From assembly GCA_036245525.1 (NCBI GenBank), contig BTPG01000001.1, positions 217,792,121 through 217,856,120 of the forward strand: a stretch of 64,000 bases of DNA. Reading direction: 5' to 3'. The notes under the pieces were generated by a model. It was given only the letters and a program-made list of their open reading frames with translations. It was not told the origin of the DNA and did no database searches. The DNA comes from Semisulcospira habei. Lineage: Eukaryota; Mollusca; Gastropoda; Semisulcospiridae. Numbering within the stretch: position 1 is the first letter of the stretch; every line of letters starts with the position of its first letter. Position numbers and translations under genes: made by a program. Below, piece by piece: positions 10,490 through 20,294 of the stretch.

Positions 10490-11530
10490 ACCAGCACCAT
10501 CTATTCAAGGTCAAGGTCATGGTGCCCCCTAGTGCACTTTAAAATTATTTTGCAATCCTTCTGCATAAAAAGTGATAGGACATACAGACTGTTTTAAAAC
10601 AGTATTGTCACATGACACTGTACATCATGGTACTCTACTTCAAGATGGAATATTATCAGCTAGAGTTGTGTTGTATTCTTTGAGGTCAAGGTCATAGCAG
10701 GCACATGTGTTGGAGCTTTCTTGTATACCATATCTCTAAAATAATCACTGGACAATTCGATCAAGATAGTTGATGACATTCTGTAATTTAAAAGAAATAC
10801 CAGACACCAAAAACTCGTTGTAAAGGTCAAGGCCACTGCAGTTATTGTATTGGAACCTTAGTGCAGGCAAGAATTCTGAAGGCACTGAACCAATTAAAAC
10901 TTAACATAAGACAAAAGACATTACAACTCATAGCAGAATGTCTGATGAGAGAATCAGGATGTTATCCTCAAGGTCAAGGTCATGTATTCCGTATTAGTTT
11001 GACACATTCTGCAGACTTTTTTTTCTTAAAATACTTGACTGATTGGATCCAAATTTAAGGCCATGACACTCGAAATAAAAGTTATGTACCATGAACCAAA
11101 ATCCGGTTCTTAACTTCAAAGTCAAGGTCATGACTACGTACCATATTTGTTAGAACCTTTATTCAGTTAATATGTCTCAAAAGACTAATCCGATTTTAAC
11201 AAAAATGTGGGTGATGACAAAGTGTCTTGCACAAAAAGAACATCGGTACTTAGCTTACATTGTTCATATGGCATTTGTGCAACTATAACGTAAAACTGTG
11301 GAAGCAGTCACCATTCTTTGAGCTATCAACCCTTAGCCTCTACTTTTTTTTAGCATGTCTATCTCATTTTACATGGTTGAGCTCGGGTTTTAGTTGCTGG
11401 CAAATCTTGTTGGAGAAAGGAAACTCAAGTGTTGTAGGGTTGATAATGTGTTGTCCTTACTTCACCTGGCAGATTAGATCGAGCATACTTTCATGACTGC
11501 CTCTGACCTTCAGACCTTTGAAAAGTCATT
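10490..11530 (+). repeat. Family B repeat: AGGTCA pairs about every 147 bp
   Basis: The word AGGTCAAGGTCA or a one-base variant starts at 10508, 10683, 10824, 10971 and 11119. Spacings are 175, 141, 147 and 148 bp. Between them weakly similar phrases recur (CTTAGTGCAGGCAA-like, GATGACA-like, ATAAAAGTTATG-like), suggesting a diverged tandem repeat. The same pattern, inverted, appears at 53750-55450. No coding potential is seen. Confidence 0.6.
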
Positions 11531-11863
11531 TTAAGGCCAGACACGGTACCCCAAAAAGTCATTTTGGGTGTTCCTTAGTGTTTTTGGGTTGAGTGGATTT
11601 TTGGGTTGTTTGAACCCCTTAGAACCTGGCCACAACCATAAAATATCCAAAAATACCTTTTATTTGCTGTAAAAAAAATAAATAAAGTGAGGCACCTGCT
11701 CAATTTTTCAAGCGTTCGCGACGTCTTTTGCTCCAAAACATCGAATGTTTGGACCCTGACTACACCGCTTTGCGAGCGACGAACACCGCCATGTTTGGGT
11801 CCATTCGAACCGGTTCCGTTTCTACTTTCCCATCCACAAACCAGTTGAAGGCTACAAAGGCTC

Positions 11864-11872
11864 TATAAATAG
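11864..11872 (+). promoter_or_regulatory. TATA box of the TTAA transposon promoter
   Basis: TATAAATAG lies in the CpG-richer left half of the element. CCAAT occurs about 90 bp downstream (ACCAATGAGC near 11961), and the first reading frames start 200-300 bp downstream. Its position suggests the transposon's own promoter. Inference only. Confidence 0.35.
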
Positions 11873-12169
11873 CTCTTGGTGCGAAACTGACGTCACGAAC
11901 GACCGGAGATTTCCTTGTACGGACGCTATGTTAATGAGATAATACTATTTTGCAAAACCGACCAATGAGCAGAGCGCGCCGAGTGTTCCGAGCGACTTCG
12001 GGTTTTTCCGGCCAGGCTCCGGGCGGCTTCGGGTTTTTTGACCGTCCCACAATGCACCATTAGGCATGGCGTACAACTCGATCAAAATACGAGAATCGCT
12101 GCGCATTTTCTACGTTTTACATCCCTTCAGCAGTTATTTCACAAAGTCCATCAGTTGTAATCGTTGGAA

Positions 12170-12391
12170 ATGTCTCCAACGGCTTCGAAGAAGTTGCGTG
12201 GTGCTCAGCTAGCAGCTGCAAGGTTGAACAGACGAAGAGAGATGTGTTCGAGCAGACGAACCCGAGAGAGAACGAAAACATTCCTAAGCCTCAGAATGTA
12301 AATGCCGATGGGACGGTGGTGAAATCCACAACACCTAAGAAACTTGAATTGATGAAAGATGCTCGCGACGTCGGCATTGGTCAGTAAATGA
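12170..12391 (+). pseudogene. Putative first exon of the TTAA transposon's gene
   Basis: ATG at 12170 opens a frame MSPTASKKLRGAQLAAARLN, with a basic stretch RRRE, ending after about 45 codons. In another frame, without an ATG, a continuation reads ENENIPKPQNVNADGTVVKS up to a possible donor GTCAGT near 12382. The two frames may be one exon broken by a frameshift. I cannot assign a transposase family. Confidence 0.3.
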
Positions 12392-13172
12392 TTAAAAAAA
12401 TTGGTTTTACACATCGCTCAGGTGCATCTGAAATGGCAAAGTACAGCAGACACTTTGTGCACCTGACAGTTTCCTTTGACATTTTACCTGCAGAAACTTC
12501 ATCAGTGTGCATATATCCAAGACTGAGAAAACTTTTGCTTTTCATTTTCTCATGCGAAATATGTTTATACTGCATAATTCGCATATTGATGACTAAAGCT
12601 GAATTATGACAAAGTAAAGGTTGATGTTTACCTTATTCTCTGTTTATCTCATTTTCACTTTTTTTCATCTTTTATTGAATAGATCTCATAAACCTGAATA
12701 GGCACAGTATTCAAACTTTGCAGTTATAATTGTTATTCACTTTGCTGCAATTTTTCTGAAGGATTTTGTGATTGCACAAGGGGAAAAACAGTTGTGGCTA
12801 TTCAATTCCCCAAAATCGACATTTTCCCTCTTTCAGCTCATGTAGCGTATTTCATCATGAATAACTTTTTTCCCCCAACAGCTTCAGAATAAAATCCTTC
12901 TGACAAAATGTAGTTGTTTTGACAAAGAATCACCAGAAAAAATAACTTTGTTTCTAAGTTTGGTAGTGTTTGAGATCTATTGCTTTGAATTTGTACTAAA
13001 ATGTGTATTTGGCGGCCATCTTGGTTGGTTTCCAGGGCAACGGGGAGTCGTACACACCCAAAAACCACTTTTTTGGTCTCAGCTCACCAAACCCTATTAA
13101 AATACATTAACAGTTTAAAACAGATTCTAGACAGACAAAAGCTCATATTTGGGGTGTAGTGTCTGGCCTTAA

Positions 13173-14147
13173 AAATGCTTAAAAGGTCTTGGTAGTATTT
13201 ACACTTGTGAGTTAGTAAAGATTACAGCCCAACAAACTGTCAAAAACAGCCACAACTGTGTCAAGATGAGCTAATTTTCTGACAGAGGCATTACTTGAAA
13301 GAATACATAATTTGAAACAGACATAACTGCTACATTCTTAACCTTGAAGACAGTGACACAATACATTAAGGAGACGTCTTTTTTCATGGATACCTCACAA
13401 CATACCAAGTCTGAAGCAAATTTATGTACCAGTTTTGTAGATATATCTTAAAAAATTATAAACAAATATATGGTTGCTTCGACCGTGACCTTGTTTATGC
13501 CACTTTCTTATTTGAAGGACTGTCATCATTTTATGTTTGTTCCAACTCGAACCATCTAATTTCAGATATAGTGTGGCCTTTTTGTTAAAAGCATGTTTGC
13601 TAGGGCCTTGACCTTTTCAGCTAAAGTTTGACAGTTTAAAAGATTCTGGTGGTGCATATACATGCCACATGAAAGTAAACATTGCCACTGCAGCCATAAT
13701 CTTCAACCGGGAAGGTTGTGGCAAAATGTTTGCATACAATATTGTGCTGTATTATTATTTATCAACATACAACATTTGAAACAAATCACTTGAGTAGTTT
13801 CTGTGAACTTACATAAACGAGAACAAAAAAGAAATCTGGCCGCTGTGACCTGGACCTTAGTGATAGCGATTTTATCTGTTCAACAGACACTAGCTGATCA
13901 AGGACTGTCGTCGGTTAAATTTTTGGCTGAATCAATCTCATGGGGATATGTGATACGCCCCACTTCAGGGGGAGGGGGGGCTTCCATGTGCATTGCTTCC
14001 AAGAACTTTCTTAGGGCACCCCTCTTTCCTATCTTTTTTTTTTTTGGTGCTTTGACCAAAGTAGATATATGATCACTGGTCGATCATGCACACTTCTCTC
14101 CCCTGACAGTGCTTTTACCTACTTTACTTTGTAATCTTCCTAAAATA
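13173..14147. other. Intron, family B-like remnants, no gene
   Basis: Scattered TGACCTTG words (near 13486 and 13606) resemble family B. The rest has no recognisable element. A G-rich tract lies at 13969-13979. Confidence 0.4.
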
Positions 14148-14694
14148 TTAGCACTGGCAGTCTCCCCTTTCCTTTTCATTGTTTGTCTCAACAATTGACT
14201 GTGACCTGTGGACACCCATTATGCCACGCCTGACTAGCACGCCATGCTTTGCAAATAATTGATTAACTGCACTTTTGAATTCACTTTCATCATCAGCTTG
14301 CACAAGCCTAGAGTGTTTCAGAGGACCACGACTATAAATCAATGATAATGCTGTAGCTACAGTGCTAGCGTTTTTGTCAGAGGTTCAGCGTCCTTGAATC
14401 TCGACGCAATGTCGACAACAGTCAGTGCATACTTGTATTGGTTTTTTTCTTACACTATCATGTGGCAAAATAATAGATCTATTTGGTGTGTGTCATTAGG
14501 GGTGGTGTTTTCAAAGTGTGGTCTTATTATTTTTGGGGGAGCAGGCAAATATATCTGCCAAATAGCTTGCTCTGTAGCCACTGTTTTAGTTGTTCGAGCT
14601 TAAGATCATTTGCAGCAGCAGACAATTTTTCTATTGCAGCTTTTCTTTTCCAGTAGTTAATATATATTTTTGATAGCTTAGCGTCAGTAATTTT
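14148..14694 (-). pseudogene. Retroviral-type (Polinton/Maverick-like) DDE integrase, broken
   Basis: Read on the minus strand, three frames in succession give recognisable integrase pieces. The first is an N-terminal helical part with YWKRKAAIEKLSAAA and KQWLQSKLFGRYI. The second is the catalytic core start RPHFENTTPNDTHQIDLLF and KYALTVVDIASRFKDAEPLT. The third is QADDESEFKSAVNQLFAKHG followed by VRRGIMGVHRSQSIVE. The catalytic Asp (in HQID), the second Asp (in QADD) and the Glu (in SIVE) are all preserved. The gene is dead: a double TAA lies at 14524-14529, further stops follow, and there are at least two frame changes. The frame is lost after the glutamate. The family is the integrase of Polinton/Maverick and related DNA elements; Ginger-type transposases are an alternative. 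No protein-primed DNA polymerase, ATPase or capsid gene is visible nearby. Confidence 0.7.
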
Positions 14695-14872
14695 CTTCTA
14701 GCAAGAAAAACTCCTGTGAAATAAACAAATGTCATTCCTACTAAAACAAACATTATTTCTCCATTTCTTTGTTGTTGACTGGGTTGGTAGTAGTCACTAA
14801 GTTTCGGTTGTGGTATGGTCATGTCTTCACCAGTAACAAGGTAGTATTATGCTTTAAAAGTGTCATCAACAT
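14631..14872 (-). pseudogene. Membrane/coiled-coil protein of the integrase element, C-terminal half
   Basis: This minus-strand piece starts at the insertion junction (14872). It reads through an in-frame TAA at 14847-14849 into YYLVTGEDMTIPQPKLSDYY and QPSQQQRNGEIMF, then a hydrophobic segment VLVGMTFVYFTGVFLA, and ends with basic residues. The N-terminal half lies 4.9 kb away at 19772-20017. The PxLSDYYxPSxxQxNGEI signature is one I associate with small proteins encoded next to integrase genes in multicopy elements of marine invertebrates. The function is unknown. The 3' end overlaps the start of the integrase region. Confidence 0.6.
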
Positions 14873-14888
14873 GGTCAAGAGTACGACT
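14873..14888 (+). repeat. Left terminal inverted repeat of the 4.9-kb insertion
   Basis: GGTCAAGAGTACGACT is preceded directly by the ACAT target duplication. It pairs with the repeat at 19756-19771 with a single mismatch at the eighth base. Confidence 0.75.
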
Positions 14889-14979
14889 GAGTGTCCATGG
14901 GTCTCTGATTTTGAACTTAAACATATGAGCATCATTTTGCATGATTGTGATGTGTTTAGTCATAAGTAACATGCCCTCT

Positions 14980-15003
14980 CCCCCCCCCCCCCCCCCCCCC
15001 CCT
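14980..15003 (+). repeat. Poly-C tract
   Basis: A near-pure C run of about 20 bases follows CCCTCTCC. It lies near the left end of the 4.9-kb insertion and is prone to length errors in sequencing. Confidence 0.8.
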
Positions 15004-15073
15004 CCCCCGCATAAAAAAAAAAATTCCCCAAGAGCAGTCATTCGGGTGTAATTGGAGAAAAACCGTTATGGTT

Positions 15074-16281
15074 TGTACATAACATTTACACTGTCACACA
15101 TTTATAAAACACATTCTAGCTTTCACAAAGTAGATTCATGCTGTATAAATGATCATGTTGTTCTTTCCTTACTAGGCTATGAATAAACTTCAAAGAAAGT
15201 TTGATGGGGTGAATAAATACACAATGGTGCAACACTGAAATTGTTTGAACATAACTTTACACTCAGCAATAAATTTATGCAAAAAAATGCATACATTATA
15301 TTTAAAACATTGTGTGTGGTATTATCTATCTATCTATCTATATCCCGTAGTCTTGCCGACCGTTGGGGCACCACTGATGACTTAACAACCAGCTCCCTCC
15401 ATTCCTCTCTGTTTTCTGCCACAAACTCACAAAGTGTGGCATTAAACACACAAATTTCAGTTGCACAGTAATTGGTTCCAAATTATCCTAATGGAGATAA
15501 GTGTGAACACAGTAGCTATAAACTAAAAGAAAAATTGGACAACTTGCTTATGAACAACAATTTTGAAATCCTTGACAACACAGCAAAGAAAGTCAATTAA
15601 GACAGTGTGTTTTCCCTTTATTGTGTACTAAACTCTTGTAGATTACAGAATAATTTATAAAAACAAACAAACAAACAAACACCATTCACAACATAGAATG
15701 AAATGAAGGCTAAAAACAAGAAACACACAATGCTTGAACATAACTTTACACCGTGACGAACAAACTTGAGGCTCTTTAACTAACATGCATAAATCCAAAA
15801 ATAACAAAACACTACTCAAGTGATGTGTTTTTAACAAATACACTTTTATTTCTCCCAAAATTGTGTCTAAACGAGTAATGAAAGCAGCAAATACATATTG
15901 TAATTGTTTGTACATAACTTTACACCACGAGCTTCAAATTTCAGCAAAAAAGTGCCACCACAAATGAACAAGAACCATAAAATAAAAATCACAATCACCT
16001 GTAGCTTTCTACTACACTACAGAACAGCAGTGATGTAATTATCAGGTTTGAAATTGATAATATAAGGGAATAATGTGTGAAAATGGCAAGTTTGAACATT
16101 ACAACCGAACATGTTGGTATTATCAACACTGAAGTCAAAATAAAAGATATAAATGGGAAATTACATCAAATTCTGTGGTCAGTAAAACCCAGCATTTACC
16201 AGCTATATTTGTTTCAGTTCTAATAATTGTGTCTTGCAAGTAGCAAAACAAATCTGTACATGTTTGTACTAACTTTACAAC
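15074..16281 (+). repeat. Boxed ~175-bp repeat array, left block
   Basis: Forward boxes of the form TGAACATAACTTTACA or TGTACATAACTTTACA start at about 15074, 15244, 15734, 15909, 16091 (degenerate) and 16265. The free spacings are 170, 175, 182 and 174 bp. The 490-bp interval includes a LINE scrap at 15318-15430. Sequence right after the box is partly shared between units (for example TTCAAATTTC/GCAAAA against TTCAAATCTC/GCACAA), so the units are old tandem copies in which the box has stayed most conserved. Confidence 0.7.
15318..15430 (-). mobile_element. LINE 3' scrap with (ATCT)n tail
   Basis: On the minus strand this encodes the extreme C-terminus of an RTE/CFDP2-like protein (ELVVKSSVVPQRSARL-like) and ends in (GATA)n. 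The same terminus is found on the plus strand at 41812-42111. It sits inside the left boxed array and explains the longer spacing there. Confidence 0.6.
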
Positions 16282-16431
16282 ATGGGGTTCAAATCTCTGC
16301 ACAATGTGGTTCCACAATGTGAGAAAGCACCAAGTGAAAAAAGTTTAAACTTTCAATACATTTTAGAACACCAACAATACATTTAACACTCTTGAAAACC
16401 ACGTTAGTTAGCCATTGCTCATGCTTGCTAT

Positions 16432-17498
16432 GGGCCGTGTGACATCGGAGCCTACCTTTTGCCCAAATACCTCTGCAAAGAAACACTTTTCTGTACCACT
16501 TTCAAAACAAATATACTTTAGCACCAACTGACAAAAGTTTACCATGACCGATGGTTTTCAGCAGACAATCACTGGCACAGAAAGTACTTACTTTAGTTTC
16601 ACACACGAGCTTAACATGGCAGAAACAATTTAAAATTTATCAAACCCAAGCACTCTCCACTCACAAGCACTGTTGGAGAGTGGCAGGAAATCTAAAGCTA
16701 ACGCTACAATCATATCAACCCCTACTTCTTGGATGTCATCTATTTCAGGGTAAACAAATACTCCTTGTTTTGTCTGGTGAGGCCTGAGGAATTTGACCCT
16801 CAGAGGATCTACTCCGACAATCTGGAAACAGAAAAAAAGAGACTGCTTTATTTATGTTGCATAATGATCACAGCGCTTTCTTGAAGCAACCCATAACAAG
16901 CTTCCTGCTGATCAAGTTTCCTAAGGAAACTTCAAACTCCTTTTCTTTATTGGCCAGTGACAACCAGTCCCACTTGTTTCTGCCGTACCTTTCAACCTTT
17001 TGTAATTTTTCAATGTCTCCATCTCAAACTTAAATGGAGCTGAAACATGTTCAAAATCCACATTTTTCTGGTTTCAATACTTTAAAAAGATTTCTGGCAG
17101 CTATCATTCGTAAGCACAAGTATGCTGACATAATCTTGCTCACCAGGGTACAACCTGTCAGGGTACTGCACTACCACACGTGTTTAGCATCCATTTTCTG
17201 GGTGCTTTCAGGGCTGGGAAAGACCCCTCAGCCTTGGAAACTTTCGATTCAGGAACAAATCCCGAAGAACTGAAACAGAGAGGGTCAGATAATTTCAATT
17301 TGTGTCCACGTTTGCGATTTGTTTTTAGCTAGCATCAGCCTAATATGTCTGGTTATTTTTCAACAGCTTTGTATCTAAAATGGCTGGTTATTACTAAATT
17401 ATCATGGCAGCTATCAAGCTTGGCCAGCACAACAAAGAGTAAAAGGCATGATCAGACTGTAACTTGGAAGACAACGTGTGAACCAAACACAACTGTGG
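16432..17498. other. Central non-array part of the 4.9-kb insertion
   Basis: No copies of the periodic box are found here apart from doubtful relics. It contains the candidate exon at 16630-16821. A second acceptor-like CTCTCTGTTTCAG near 17273, read on the minus strand, is followed by about 30 open codons. Nothing else is recognised. Confidence 0.4.
16630..16821 (-). pseudogene. Candidate terminal exon inside the 4.9-kb insertion
   Basis: On the minus strand a strong acceptor (CTCTTTTTTTCTGTTTCCAG ending at 16822) is followed by 63 codons and a TAA at 16630-16632. The peptide begins IVGVDPLRVKFLRPHQTKQG, continues FVYPEIDDIQEVGVDMIVAL, and ends in RVLGFDKF. The pattern V-x-F-L-x-P then F-x-P-x-x-D-D resembles the C-terminal segment of proteins carried by some large eukaryotic transposons, but I cannot name the family. 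It could be a captured host exon or the last exon of this element's lost transposase. Confidence 0.4.
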
Positions 17499-19182
17499 TT
17501 GAACATAACTTGACAACACATGATGTTGTCATGTTATGTACAAACTACTTAAAACAGAAAAATGTATATTCTGAGTTTAACAATTTATATTTTAGTACCC
17601 AAGCTGTATTTTGATAAATAACAACTAGCAAAGTGGGCATCCCAAAGACAGTATACTAGGAACTGTTCTGCAGTAATGAATATAACTTTACACTTTACAT
17701 GTCAGTCTAGTTTGTCAAGTTATGTTCACATAGTCATCTAGCTAGAATAATAGTTTGTATATTAGTTACAATAGACAAAATAATCAAACCAGTCTTCCAC
17801 TTTAAAAGAGACTGTTACTATGAAGGAAAATGTTAGCTGAGCACTGTTTTAACTGTACATAACTTGACAACATAATTGTTGTCAAGTTATGTTCAAGGCA
17901 TTTCTTAAAAATTGTCATTTCTTGGGTGCATCAAAGTTTAAAAAAATGAATAACAAAAATTACACAAATGCACAGACTATCTGTACTTATCATAGAACAC
18001 TAAACCATACAAAAATAGCATGAAGCACAGTGTAACATAACTTTACAACCCAACCACCGTAAGTGTTACGACATGTTATGTTCAGTCCAATACTGCCCGA
18101 ACAGGGTTATTCTTACTTAATCTTATGTTACATAATAAAGAAACAATAATATAAAGTACATAAAGACAATGGAAACATTATCACAGCTTAAGATAAGACA
18201 AACGACCATTTTTTGATTGAAGGTGCTATGTCTGTTCCCTTTTGCACTGCGTCATGATATGTACAAACGCTATAATTCAGCAACTCATAACCTATGACCC
18301 GAAGTATAAATCAAATCAGCACAAAATCCCTTCCTACCCAAAAAAATTGGTACAAAAAATGTATGATTTGTCCTTCTGCCAAAATGCAAAACTCGTGGTT
18401 TGAACCTAACTTTACGTAAAGATTTATCTGGGCAAACTGTGTAAAGTTATGAACAATCAAACAGCAGGAGCAAAAGACATTTACTCTATTTTTTATATCA
18501 GGAACGTTAAAGACAACAATACTGAATCGACGAAAATGTGTGATACGTAGTGTTCTTTTTAATCTTTAAAAATAACGCTGTAATTGCCTGAACGTAACGC
18601 TGACAACCTTCAACCGTGTGTAAAGTTATGTACAAGTGGACACAACGGCAAGTTGATGGTAAAAGGTAATAATTATTGTTTCAAAGTGTTGCTGCGCTGC
18701 AAAACTAATCCGAACATACATAACTTGTTCTGTTTTATCCTTTAAAATATTGAACATTGCATTCAGAAACTTGAACGTAACTGTTACAACCAAACTATAC
18801 CGTCATCGTCGGATGGAGGCAAATTCCATCAAGTAATGTTTTCTTCCTTTGTTCAAAACTCGCGGTCATTGAGCCGATTGATTTTTACATTTGTTTGCGT
18901 CAAGATTCATTTAAAGTAATTAGAAAAGCAGTTCACTTACATTGCTTTTTTTAAAACATTTATGGTGCTCAGTCATCGATTTTACTTGAACGTAACCATT
19001 TACAACCAAAACTTACCTTCAACTTTGTCGCTTCCCTGCTTCATCGATGTCACCGGTAGGTATGAGGTGCGTAGACTAACCAAATGCAAATCCCGAAATG
19101 GCCGCCAATTCCCAAAAAATCACGCGTGTTGATGATTGTGAGATTTTTTCCCGTGTTTGAGTGTAACATAAAATTTACAACT
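17499..19182 (+). repeat. Boxed ~178-bp repeat array, right block with inverted partners
   Basis: Forward boxes start at about 17499, 17677, 17854, 18030, 18399, 18589, 18771, 18986 and 19160, and a reverse-only box lies at 18251. The most regular spacings are 178, 177 and 176 bp. At 17499, 17677, 17854, 18030, 18399 and 18589 the forward box is followed after 4-21 bp by its reverse complement. The best is 17857-17872 with 17877-17892: ACATAACTTGACAACA, a 4-base loop, then the perfect complement. The ~140-bp spacers are not obviously alike. Confidence 0.75.
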
Positions 19183-19755
19183 TTCGGGTTGAAGAAGTTT
19201 AAAACGCAGCCTTCTTTCAATTCTCGAACGGATTTCGAATTTGTTTACGATAATCAGAATGAAGAGTAATGTTGTCTAGGATATATTAAGTAGGTGCCTC
19301 ACGGTAATTTTTTTGTGTTCCAGTTCGCGGTGAGATTTGCACATGTGAAATTGATGACGCATGTTACATTCATGCTAGCCTTTACTTGCTCTCAAACTAC
19401 TTTAAACACAGATACATGTAAAACTTGATAATACAGTAACAAAATAGCAACTTGCATTGGCTCTCTATCGGCCTAAACTTGGTTTTGAAATTCTTTTTCA
19501 TTCCCCGGAATTTTTTATCTGAAAGCGAACACACGTGAGTGATCTCACGTTTCAAAATTTTGGCTTCTGCCGCTCGATCGCACAAAACAACAAATAACTC
19601 TTTTATCCCATCGGACGCATGCAAAAATGACACAGGATTAGAAGGTATGTTCAATTTTTAAACAGTTGAGATATGGTTGTGTGAGATGCATGCCCGATTT
19701 TGAGTTTGAAGGCTTTGTTTTGTCAATCAGGTAGCGAAACTGGCACTCGATGCCT

Positions 19756-19771
19756 AGTCGTACACTTGACC
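19756..19771 (-). repeat. Right terminal inverted repeat of the 4.9-kb insertion
   Basis: On the minus strand this is GGTCAAGTGTACGACT. It is followed on the plus strand by ACAT (19772-19775), the second target copy. Confidence 0.75.
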
Positions 19772-20017
19772 ACATTTGAAAATGTATGCTGTGCATGGTC
19801 TTCTAATGTGAGTTTTTCATTGATTAAATCAAGTCTTTCTATTCTTTTTTCCCTCATAATCCTGTTTTGCTTGGGCCAGTTTCTCTGCAGCTTCATTGTG
19901 ACGTCTCATTTCTTCTGCACTCTCTTCTTTACTAACTTTTGAAAAGAGGTAATTTGATCCACTAAAAGCAAGTGCATTAACAACAGCATCACCAATGATA
20001 ACAGCCAATATTGCCAT
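19772..20017 (-). pseudogene. Membrane/coiled-coil protein of the integrase element, N-terminal half
   Basis: ATG at 20017 lies 8 bp after the stop of the upstream small reading frame, a compact viral-like spacing. The protein starts with a hydrophobic segment MAILAVIIGDAVVNALAF, then SGSNYLFSKV and a charged, coiled-coil-like stretch EESAEEMRRHNEAAEKLAQA. An extra T in the run of six at 19845-19850 shifts the frame; beyond it the protein continues with RLDLINEKL and EDHAQHTF up to the insertion junction at 19772. The other half is at 14631-14872. SGSNxLFSK plus RLDxIN is a pattern I recall from uncharacterised multicopy invertebrate proteins linked to integrase genes. Confidence 0.6.
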
Positions 20018-20025
20018 ATTTTTAT

Positions 20026-20250
20026 TTACATTGATACATTTTCTGGAACAATTCCCTGCTTAACAAGAAATTCTATTGTCGCAATCGACGCTGTGACAAC
20101 CACAACTAGCTTAGCCATTAATGCCCTCAAAATCTAGTTTGCCCAGGTCTGTAGGACACATTTTGAGAAGAATCTGCCCCAGCATAGTGTATGTCCACTT
20201 AAAACGGCAGAGTGATAGACGAGGTTCATTATGTTCTTTGTGTTGCTCAT
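20026..20250 (-). pseudogene. Small hydrophobic peptide frame of the integrase element
   Basis: From ATG at 20250 a frame runs MSNTKNIMNLVYHSAVLSGH to a TAG at 20134-20136. In the same frame a second ATG at 20118 opens MAKLVVVVTASIATIEFLVK and stops at 20026-20028. The second part, about 30 residues with a hydrophobic N-terminus, is the likelier real product. Position between two larger genes, same strand and minimal spacing support it. Function unknown. Confidence 0.4.
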
Positions 20251-20294
20251 TTTCTTATACAACAAAATTAAAATAATACATTTATTTACTGCAT

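Larger units (their letters stand above)
11535..13168 (+). mobile_element. TTAA-flanked DNA transposon relic, 1.6 kb
   Basis: TTAA occurs on both sides (11531-11534 and 13169-13172). Inside it, terminal inverted repeats begin GGCCAGACAC on each strand and continue with a shared ACCCCAAA after a four-base difference. TTAA target duplications are used by piggyBac, Kolobok and some Sola elements; the GG start fits Kolobok better than piggyBac, which starts CC. The left part (11700-12260) is CpG-richer, with a TATA box and CCAAT boxes. A short first-exon-like reading frame begins at 12170. No transposase catalytic domain is seen, so it is internally deleted or decayed. Confidence 0.6.
14873..19771. 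mobile_element. 4.9-kb DNA insertion with terminal inverted repeats and ACAT target duplication
   Basis: The left end reads GGTCAAGAGTACGACT. The right end, on the opposite strand, reads GGTCAAGTGTACGACT: 15 of 16 identical, then decaying similarity. ACAT lies immediately outside at 14869-14872 and at 19772-19775. The insertion splits a reading frame whose two halves are in register once one target copy is removed. No transposase-sized reading frame exists inside, so it is non-autonomous or decayed. The interior has two blocks of ~175-bp spaced boxes (15074-16281 and 17499-19182) around a ~1.2-kb centre. Superfamilies with 4-bp duplications (Chapaev, Sola, Ginger) are possible; the TIR sequence does not settle it. 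Confidence 0.75.

Noticed and set aside
13803..14072. An 89-codon plus-strand frame with a signal-peptide-like stretch
   Set aside because: It ends in a G-rich/T-rich low-complexity tract, has no neighbouring exon signals, and no family is recognised.
17180..17272. A second exon in the 4.9-kb insertion after an acceptor-like site at 17273
   Set aside because: The available donors do not give a phase compatible with the candidate exon at 16630-16821, so it is not called.
15074..19182. A CRISPR array
   Set aside because: The repeat-spacer look is real, but the host is eukaryotic, spacers are ~140 bp, boxes vary between units and no cas genes are present.
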